A stretch of DNA of 64,000 nt, taken from NCBI RefSeq assembly GCF_000954115.1, contig NZ_CP010797.1, positions 4,154,001 through 4,218,000 of the forward strand, written 5' to 3'. Shown in pieces: positions 63,861-64,000 of this stretch. The position numbers were made by a program, and so were the translations under genes. Within the stretch, counting starts at the first letter, position 1; every line of letters begins with the position of its first letter. The notes beneath the pieces were generated by a model. That model was not told the DNA's origin and did not search any database. It worked only from the letters and a program-made list of their open reading frames with translations. Origin of the DNA: Rhodococcus sp. B7740. Lineage in GTDB: Bacteria; Actinomycetota; Actinomycetes; Mycobacteriales; Mycobacteriaceae.

Positions 63861-64000
63861 GTCGACCACTCGATCGGCGGCCTCGGCGGGGTCCTCGTGT
63901 TCCCAGATTCGTACGACGCGCCAGCCCTCCGCGAGGAGCTTGTCGTCGGTGTCGCGATCGCGCGTGACGTTGGCCGCCAGTTTGTCGGCCCACCACTGCG
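63843..64000 (-). CDS. very short patch repair endonuclease (Vsr), C-terminal part
   Basis: Only the last 52 codons are inside the window; the 5' end lies past 64000. The frame reads WWADKLAANVTRDRDTDDKL, followed by GWRVVRIWEHEDPAEAADRV and a stop at 63843. This matches the C-terminal end of Vsr/DUF559-like nickases that cut at T:G mismatches next to Dcm-type methylation. A cytosine methyltransferase is often adjacent, so one may lie beyond the window. Confidence 0.78.
   Translation of the reverse strand, partial: QWWADKLAANVTRDRDTDDKLLAEGWRVVRIWEHEDPAEAADRVVDELSGD

Overview
The window is a high-GC actinobacterial chromosome segment. Gene content and order point to Nocardiaceae, most likely Rhodococcus or Rhodococcoides: an actinobacterial paa cluster with an EthD-domain gene, a DUF3558 lipoprotein, a LIP-family secreted lipase and an Rv1355c-like ThiF protein. 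The genus is an inference; there is no rRNA gene or other taxonomic marker. I saw no tRNA, rRNA or CRISPR array.

Layout. (1) 1-10571, aromatic-amine catabolism: aldehyde dehydrogenase, TetR regulator, copper amine oxidase, APC permease, a small His/Met-bearing membrane protein, an amidohydrolase, a GMC oxidoreductase and a FeaR-like AraC regulator. (2) 10573-24083, phenylacetate catabolism: paaABCDE-paaK, a beta-oxidation operon paaG-paaH-paaF-paaJ, the TetR regulator PaaR, paaZ, an EthD protein, paaI and a PucR-type regulator; then a FAD-linked oxidase and an MHS-type transporter up to 27077. Four promoters in regions 2 and 3 carry an ACCGA-N4-(T/A)CGGT operator, which ties the transporter to the paa regulon. 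Amine to aldehyde to phenylacetate to acetyl-CoA/succinyl-CoA can thus be read almost gene by gene. (3) 27078-34400, accessory stretch: a lone 1232-residue KAP P-loop NTPase (possible defence gene) and an intact IS21-family element (31742-34180) with inverted ends and a 4-bp target duplication. (4) 34421-42286: a VOC/HxlR pair and a signalling cluster holding two EAL/DICT-type proteins, a GNAT-like protein, a membrane diguanylate cyclase and a ThiF/E1-like adenylyltransferase. (5) 42308-53425: branched-chain 2-oxoacid dehydrogenase (E1a, E1b, E2, E3) with an AsnC regulator, then the tyrosine/homogentisate pathway (hppD, hmgA, fumarylacetoacetase) with AsnC and MarR regulators. (6) 53520-64000, mixed: LigB-type dioxygenase, secreted lipase, TetR, CaiB-type CoA-transferase, SIMPL lipoprotein, YceI, dihydroxyacetone kinase, free-methionine sulfoxide reductase, DUF998, DUF3558 and the 3' end of a vsr endonuclease gene cut by the window edge.

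The most notable unexplained structures are a 40-nt hairpin repeat found three times (intergenic, over the paaG stop codon, and in frame inside the E2 linker), the KAP NTPase stretch with a perfect 20-bp palindrome upstream, and the c-di-GMP/ThiF/GNAT cluster.
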